DNA of 64,000 nt from Tribonema minus (Eukaryota > Sar > Xanthophyceae > Tribonematales > Tribonemataceae), in NCBI GenBank assembly GCA_017506865.1, contig JAFCMP010000019.1:62001-126000 (forward strand). Reading direction: 5' to 3'. Each line of letters starts with the position of its first letter. Positions within the stretch are counted from its first letter, which is position 1. Below the pieces are notes generated by a model. It saw only the letters and a program-made list of their open reading frames with translations, ran no database searches and was not told the DNA's origin. The translations under genes were made by a program, and so were the position numbers. Positions 57,438 through 64,000 of the stretch are shown here, one piece after another.

Positions 57438-58628
57438 CTGCACAGAGTGGCGTGTTATTGCGCGTACATCAGCGGTGCGCTTTGTTAATGGTGGCTGTGG
57501 CGGCAGCGGCGGCGGCGGCGCTGCCGCGGTGCGACAGCGGCGCAGCATATACACGGTGTTGCTGCTGTGCATTTACTCGGCGCGCACGCGTGGCAGCTGG
57601 CGCGCCGCGCCGTCGAGAGCAGCGCGCTCGGCTGCGCTACGGTGACGCGCTGCTGCGACGTTGGGACGGCGACGGTGCCGCCGCGGCGGTGTTGCCACGA
57701 GCCGCCACATCTGATTTTCTTGAGCGCTGAGATGCAGCGCTTGTGACTCCCGTCGGAGCCGTGCCACATGCATGTGTCTGCTGCGGCGGAAGCGGCGCGC
57801 AGCGCGCAGCTGTCGCAGCAGCTGCGGCCGCAGAGCGCTGCCGTGTTGCTACAAAACGGCGTTTGGCGCGCCAACTTCGCGATGCAGTCTTGCGCTGATG
57901 CGGCGGCGCCGCGCTCCAGTGCTCAGCAGACAGCGCTCGACCGCGTGCAGCAGCACTGTGCGTAGCGCACAGCGCCGCATGAGCGGTGCTGACGCGCGCA
58001 CGCCGCCGCAGACGGTTTGTATTTTTTGCACCATTTGGAGCGGGAGTGAAGTGGCAGGGATTGTTTGCCATGTGCACTCTCTCCTCGTCGGTCTGTGAGT
58101 CGATGATGCCAGTGCATGATCTGGTCGCTGTTGCCTCCGCTGTTCAGAAGTCGCCACCTACTAATGGAGTTTGACGTGACTTGATATGATGGTCTTCTCG
58201 CTGCGTTGGTGCTTCTGCTGCCCAGCGTATTGCACATGCAGTGTTCACGAGCAGCATATTGCACATGTGGCATGCACGAACAACTCGTTTACAGACACGT
58301 GGTGCGATGGTGGCTAATTCATGCTTGAACCATGATGCCGTTCCGCAAGTGCTGACGACAGATTGTCGCAATGGCATCTGATGCAGAGAGGAAACACCTT
58401 TCTGTGCATACGTAGCGCTCAGAGCGGCGCTGTTAACATCGCAATGGAGACTGCCGCTAAATCGCGCCATCGCACATAGTTGGCAACCACAACATTACAT
58501 CCGTGACACAACTTCACGACGGACAGAAGATGCGGTAACGAAAATCGGGTGAAAATGTACAAGATGTTTACATTTGGATGATGGCATGTGCGAGCAAGCA
58601 CAGCTTCACGCGGCGCACAAGGACTCCG
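57438..58628. other. Intergenic, no gene recognised
   Basis: GC-rich in the first half, moderate in the second. No family-like frame on either strand between the convergent MPN and RSPH14-like genes. Confidence 0.5.
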
Positions 58629-60427
58629 CTAAGGCATCCACAGCAGCGCCGCCTTTGCAATCTTGGCGTGCTTGGCGAGCATTTCGTCGCTGCTCCCCTC
58701 CAGCTCTTCTATCGCTTGCAGGCACTGCGGCTCCGCCTTGAGCTGTGCGCGGATTTCTGTGCAGCGAAGAAGACAGGGTGGCGCATGCGTGTCAAAAAAA
58801 CATGAACGCTGTGCATTCTGTGCCAAAGCAGAGGGCAGAATGCTCTTGCATGTCACCTGTGTGTCTTGCCAGTTAAGCCACGCTGCATTCATCAGGGGCA
58901 GCGTGCCGTCAATTATTCCGCAGCGACGCGCTGGCAGTGAGCAGAGCGCTGATGCCGCGCATGGCAGTGCGCGCGGTGTGGCCATCAATGATAGTCTATC
59001 ATCGATGCCATGGCTTCATGCATTGCTGCTTGATGTCCATCTGCGCCCACCGAGCAACCATATCGCTCATCATGTGCAAAAGTCTGCGCCCGCTCCAAAA
59101 CCCACACAACAACAACACTCTTCTGGCGAACTTCAATTCCGAGTAGCTCTGACACCCCTCTCGACTCGGCCGGCCTCCAAAGACACTCTCAACTCGGCCC
59201 GCCACCCAAGTCTGCCGTGCGCGCGCCCACCTACACCTACCTGGATGCGCGACGATACTCGCCACGAGCTTGAGCGTGTTGAGCCGCGCCAGGCCCTCGC
59301 GCGCGCCCAGCGCGTCGACGACGCACGCCACCGCGCCCGTTGCGAGGAATGCGCGCTTCCCCGCGTCCACCGTGGTGATCGTCATGAGCGCGCCGAGCGC
59401 TGCCGCGTGGACGCCGGCGTCGCCGCAGCGCAGCAGCGCCGCGAGGCGCGCGACGCCGTCGCACTGTATCGCCACGATCTTGCCGATCTCGCTGAAGCAC
59501 AGCTCGCGCAGCGCGGCGGCGGCGCCGCGCAGCACGGCGCACGCGGCGGCGGCGGCGGCACCGGCGGCTGCGGCGGCGGCGGCGGCGGCGGGCCCGCCGA
59601 GCAGTTCCACGAGGGCTTCAACGGCGCTCGCTGCTAGCGCGGCCTCGACGCCTTCGCGGCAGTGCACGACGTTGCAGAGGACGTCGAGCACTGCGGGCTT
59701 GAGGGCGTCGGTTTCGTCGCGCGCCTTGGCGACGAGGCGCTCGGGGTACCCCGCGTGAACTAGCGCGCGCGTGCCCGCGGGCATGCGGGAGGTGCCCTCT
59801 AGGGCCTCGTAGATGTTCGCGCGGACCTCCGGGGACTCGTCGTCCAGCGAGGGGTACACGGTGGTGAGGAAGCCCACTCGCAGCAGGGCGTTCCTGCCGT
59901 TGTAGTCGCGGGAGGCCAGCGCCAGGGCGCGCGAGGATCGCGCTCGCGTCACCTGACTGCTGGACAGAGTGAACGCTGGCAGGACGGTGAAGACGTTCGC
60001 TCTAGCGCACGAGGCAATGCTCGCGGGGTTGTGGAACTCCTCGCACAGTGCCTTCAACGCGTTTTGGCATACTTCAGGGTCCTCCGATTGCACCTGTGAA
60101 GCAGCAAGGGGATACGTCGAACACGCGTGAAAACACAATGCGCTCGCAACGGCACAGGGAGATGTACATGTCGCCACCACTGCCAACTGGGCTCCAAGTG
60201 AGAAGGATGCAAGGTGAACAATTGCAGCTCCTGGTGTACATTGAGTGCTGTAAGCATCAAAGTCGGCGTCGCGAACAAAGTCCAGCGTCAATACTACCAA
60301 ATCGTACCTGTTCCACCAGCTTCGGGCATTTTCCGAGCCCGTAAGCTTCCACTATCGTCGATGACCCTTTTGCTGACGGATTCTCCTTTGCTTCATGTGA
60401 ATATATCGCCGCCAGAGCAGCCGACAT
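58629..60427 (-). CDS. Radial spoke head protein 14-like armadillo protein
   Basis: Exons 60427-60308, 60093-59241 and 58756-58629; phases agree, giving 366 residues (animal RSPH14 is about 350). The N-terminal block VEAYGLGKCPKLVEQ|VQSED and the following NALKALCEEFHNP align with the RSPH14 opening. Armadillo-type helices follow: SSRALALASRDYNGRNALL, LDDESPEVRANIYEAL, DVLCNVVHCREGVEAAL, GVARLAALLRCGDAGVHAAA, ALMTITTVDAGKRAFL and ARLNTLKLVASIVAHP. The end (MLAKHAKIAKAALLWMP) fits the family's terminal helix. RSPH14 belongs to the radial spokes of motile cilia/flagella. A run of Ala/Gly (about AAAAAAAAGAAAAAA) interrupts one repeat. ATG 60427 fits the family start; ATG 60484 is in frame upstream. 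Confidence 0.88.
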
Positions 60428-61026
60428 CCTCAAAAGATGGTGCTGCCTCCTCGTTCTCCCACGGAACAACAGCGGTTTTTTCATGTTCTCGGGGGAAGCA
60501 TCATAGTCCCGAGAACTGGCATCTCAACGCAGGTTGTTTGTGAGGGTGAGCAAAGTAAGCCTGTTTGCCCTTGGGGATAAGATTTTATTATCCCCAAGGT
60601 GTGCCAGCAAAGGTGACAAGCAGCGTCACTGTGCACATGTATCCGAGCTCAGGCAGTGTAACAAGTCCAAACGCTTACAAGCAACACGACGCGAGTTGCA
60701 GAACACGACCGAGAAAGCGCCCACGGCAGTTCAGGAGCTTGATGCTGATATTTTTTATTTTAATTTAAAAAGCAGGCAGGTGCAAATCGCCACGGAAACG
60801 CCCATAGTGGCGTGGCCACTGCAAACCACGCACCGGCAGAGATGCAGAGGAATTAAGCAAATGTCTGCGCACACGTCGCAGCCCTCAGCCAGCTGCTGGT
60901 GCGTCGTTCGCACTTGTGCGTCCTCCGCCGCATGCATGATGGCTGCCCGAACGCTCAAGTCTTGCACCAGTCTCTCTTGAGTCACAAGTCTTGAGAGTCA
61001 GAGTCATGAGTCATGCACATCCGCTT
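60428..61026. other. Intergenic, no gene recognised
   Basis: Moderate GC, with a TTTTTTATTTTAATTTAAAA patch near 60750. No gene-like frame. Confidence 0.5.
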
Positions 61027-62688
61027 TCAGCGTCTGCGCTGCACTCCGCGCAGTGCCGTGCACAGCGCCGCCAGTGTCAGCGCGCCCTGCCCCTCAGCTG
61101 CCGCATCACCCAGCGCTTGCAGCTCCCGCGCCAGCGCCTGCTCCCTGCAGCACACGCCTCAGCTGCTCCGCCGCGCACGCGCACACCCCCCGCGACACCC
61201 TGCTCCGGTGCCGCGCACTCACTCCGCCCCCCCAACTGCACCCAAACCAACCATCATATCCTCCCAAGTGCGCGTCACCGCCACATGCTGTGCGCCGTGT
61301 CACCGCAGCTCTCCCCACTCGCTCCCCTGCCCCGCTGCTGCCCCCGCCCCCACAGTTATGGTTGCCGGCGCCGCGACCCCTGCCTCCGCCGCCGCGCGCG
61401 CAATGTCGGCCAGCGTGCCGCGCGTGACGCGCTGCGACGGCGTCGCGCAGCGCTGCACGATGGCGACGGGCGTGTGCGGCGGCCATGCCAGCGGCGGCGC
61501 CGCGAGCGCGGCGCAGATGTCGCCGAGGCGCGCCACCGCCATGAGCAGGATGAGCGAGAGGTCGGGGTGGTGCGCGGGGAGCGCGGGGACGGCGCCGGCG
61601 GTGCCTGCGGAGGATGCAGTTCAAGTTGTGTGTGCGGCTGAAGTTTGTGTGCAGTTAAAGTTGTGCGCATTCAGCTGTGTGGGCGTTCAAACTTCAACTT
61701 GTGGAGATGATGGAGCTGAAGGAGCTGAGGCGCCGCTGCAGCGGTGCACGTGGCGGGGCACTCTGCTGGGATGAATTGAAGTTGAAACTGTAAGTCGAGG
61801 CTCTGAAGGTGCAGGCATCGATCTCATGTTCTCCTGTGCACGACCGCGCGGTGCAGTGCATGCATCATTGACGATGGAAACAGGCGTGCCTGATTTGGCG
61901 CACGCGTACCCCTGCTCAAAACAGTGCTCCAGTTTAGTCATCGGGGACAACATTCGGGTGACAGCAGCGAGAAGGATGTGGCTTTGAGACAATTCATCTT
62001 TGGCAATCTGGCACCAGATCGGTCCAGTGGTGGTCGGGCGGCTTTCATGGGGTGTGTGTATGTGAGTGTTTCTGTGCGTCTTGTGCACGATTTAGTTCTG
62101 AAGTACTCCAGAATACTATGAAGCACATGCTTCAAAGTATACAAGCGAGGGACACCGCTCGAGCACAGAGCGATGACCGGGCGACAGCCGCGCCCGCACG
62201 TGACACCTGGCCGCGACTGCTGGCAAGCTGTGAGCGCCGTGCTGCTGCCGCGCTCCTCTCTCCGGGCCCAGGAGCTCTCACGCAGCATTCAACACAATAG
62301 ACACACCGCCGCCTTGTGAGACCCCTACAGACTGCTGCACGGCATCTGCCGCCTCACCTAACCCTAACCCCAACAACTCACCAAACCCCGTCCCCAGCCA
62401 CACCTGCGCCGCCGGCGTCGCCGCGACAGGCACGCCCGCCAGCAGCGGCGCCGCGAGCGCCGCAGACAGCCCCGGGATCACTACCGGCTCCACGCCATAC
62501 TCGCGCGCCTCCAGCACCTCCTCGCCGCCCCTCCCAAACACAAACGGGTCCCCTATCTTGAGCCGCGCGACGCGCAGACCGCGCCGCACGCCGTCGCCCA
62601 CCCACGCGCCGATCTGCGCCTGCGCGGCGTCCATCGCGCCGCCGCGCTTGCTGCGCGGCACGCGCAGCACGGCGCCGCCAAAGCCGCT

Positions 62689-62750
<62 letters not shown>

Positions 62751-63997
62751 GCACGAGCGCCGTCACGGAGGCGTCGACGAGGCGGTCCGCGATGACCAGA
62801 TCGGCGCTGGCGAGCGCTGCCACGGCGGCCTCTGTCAGGTGGCCCGCGTCGCCGGGGCCTGCGCCTATGAGCGTTATGGCGGCGGCGCCGGGGGGCGGCG
62901 GCGTGCGCAGGAGGTCAGCGGCGCTGCGCGGTCCTTGGTTCACCGCGCCCATCCATGTGCCTTGGGGGCAGTCACAATGGGGGGGGGGGAAGGGGGGGGG
63001 GGGGCGGCGGGGCGTTGCTGAGCGCGCGCTGGCGAGCGTTTTAACAATGAACTGATGTGATCATGCAGGATGCATATCTGCCCCTCCAGTTGACTGTACG
63101 CAGTGACGGCGGCGCCCGCCGCATGCGCCTTCAGATTGCGTGTACGAGCGCAGCAGCGGAGGCCGCGGAGAGAACGGCCGGGCATGGCAGGCACCAGGCG
63201 CAGCCGCCCACATGGACTGGTTGACCGCTGCGGCGCACAAGGATCCGCGTGTGCAGCGCCTGCGCCCCAGTGCAATGAACTGCTGCACTCGCAAGCACGT
63301 TTCTCGGGCCGCAGGCAGCTGCACCAACCATGCATCGCGACGCCCCACTCCATGCGTCGCGGCGCCCCACTCTCACCAGGGTGCAAAACGCGCACGCAGT
63401 CGCCGAACACCAGCATCGCCGGCTCCTGCGTGGCGTGCTCCGCTGCCAGCCGCGGCAGCGCGGCGATGCTGCCGATGACAACGTGCTGCGCCTGCGTCCC
63501 CGCCGCTTCGATGATGGCCGCGGGCGTGTCTTCCGACCAGCCGCGCGCTGCGAGCGCGGCGGTGATGCCATCTACGTGCCCTGCCGCCATCATGAACACC
63601 AGGCTCAAGGAGGGGTTCGGCACGGGGAGGGCGGCTCCGCTGTCGCGTGCCGCTACCGCTGCGTCGAGAGAGAGCCACGAGCATCAGCCAGGAGGTTTTC
63701 TTGTTATCGCTGACCAACTTAAAGGCAGGTCAGGTGTATTATGCTCCTGGCAAGGTGTAGTGGGTGCGGCAGTTGCACCAGGAAGCAGGCGGCCGGTCAA
63801 CGCGGGGTACCTGTGCCAATCCACACCTGATCGGCCACGCCCCTGTGCGTGAGGGGGATGTTCGCCAGCAACGGTGCAGCGAAGGCAGATGATATCCCCG
63901 GGATTACGGAGGGAGGAGGTCCCAGGGAGCTGTACAAATGGGCTTCCGCATCGGTGTCTTCAAACATCCACGCATCGCCTGCCTTCAGCCTCAGCAA
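61027..63997 (-). CDS. Tandem-domain uroporphyrinogen-III C-methyltransferase, 5' partial
   Basis: Exons >63997-63811, 63634-63377, 62960-62382, 61604-61304 and 61144-61027; phases agree. SUMT uses SAM to methylate uroporphyrinogen III to precorrin-2, the first step to siroheme (and cobalamin). Two SUMT/CobA-type domains lie in line. Domain 1 (partial): LRLKAGDAWMFEDTDAEAH, VIPGISSAFAAPLLANIPLT, HRGVADQVWIGTG, then LVFMMAAGHVDGI, DTPAAIIEAAGTQAQHVVIG and MLVFGDCVRVL. Domain 2 (complete): ITLIGAGPGDAGHLTEAAV, ADLVIADRLVD, RLKIGDPFVFGRGGEE, VIPGLSAALAAPLLAGVPVA, QVWLGTGFG, then LILLMAVARLGDI and TPVAIVQRCATPSQRVTRGT. Domain 1 keeps THRG but lacks GRGGEE; domain 2 keeps GRGGEE but lacks THRG. 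A poly-Gly run of about 18 sits in a domain 2 loop. A short helical exon (EQALARELQALGDAAAEGQG) ends the protein. Plastid targeting cannot be judged because the N-terminus is outside the window. Confidence 0.85.
62690..62752 (-). repeat. Coding (CCG)n / poly-Gly microsatellite
   Basis: An uninterrupted CCG run encoding about 18 Gly residues inside SUMT domain 2, in the loop between the DRLVD helix region and the conserved RSKRGG turn. Its length is a multiple of three. Confidence 0.9.
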
Positions 63998-64000
63998 ATA

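Noticed and set aside
57452-58100. Small gene between the MPN and RSPH14-like genes
   Set aside because: Several overlapping frames of similar length on both strands, without recognisable blocks.

Overview
The window is nuclear DNA from a eukaryote, most likely a photosynthetic stramenopile or another alga with a secondary plastid. It is strongly GC-rich, genes are interrupted by GT-AG introns, and coding exons are loaded with Ala/Gly/Pro homopolymers. The plastid-type dihydrolipoamide dehydrogenase begins with a signal-peptide-like stretch followed by ASAF|VAP, the ASAFAP-type motif of secondary red plastids. A radial-spoke (RSPH14-like) gene implies a motile flagellated stage. The exact species cannot be told from the sequence.

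Layout, left to right. 1-2572 (+): 3' part of an FHA / RING-CH / FHA protein. 5938-14668 (+): eight-exon plastid dihydrolipoamide dehydrogenase. 15877-19614 (+): alpha/beta-hydrolase (lipase-like) with a hydrophobic C-terminus. 21535-23574 (-): leucine-rich-repeat protein with four frame changes. 25612-27529 (-): carnosine N-methyltransferase-like protein (N2227 family). 28184-30385 (+): PPR protein with an Smr-like end, followed by a partial copy and a degenerate paralogue up to 32757. 33267-34074: non-autonomous hAT element. 35372-42616 (-): about 2,375-residue PHD/AP2-like nuclear protein. 44011-45225 (-): NIF/FCP1-type HAD protein with a DxN nucleophile motif. 45939-57437 (+): eight-exon JAMM/MPN+ deubiquitinase of the MPND/MYSM1 type. 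58629-60427 (-): RSPH14-like armadillo protein. 61027-63997 (-): tandem-domain uroporphyrinogen-III C-methyltransferase running off the right edge. There is no sign of operons. The genes are unrelated housekeeping, organelle, chromatin and flagellar functions, each with its own intergenic DNA. No RNA gene, CRISPR array or bacterial-type element was seen.

The most unusual feature is in the introns. Many exon edges are followed (3' edges) or preceded (5' edges) by one to five decaying tandem copies of the exon edge together with its splice site. I call these exon-edge echoes. They occur at six boundaries of the dehydrogenase gene, at least four of the MPN gene, and at one boundary of the PPR paralogue. 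Introns also hold interstitial TTAGGG-like repeats, a very frequent TTGAAGTT/AACTTCAA word, long G runs after donors and long C runs before acceptors, and a dispersed repeat of about 130 bp shared by two genes.

All gene models were spliced by eye. Exon joins were accepted when donor and acceptor phases agreed and the protein continued along a known family.
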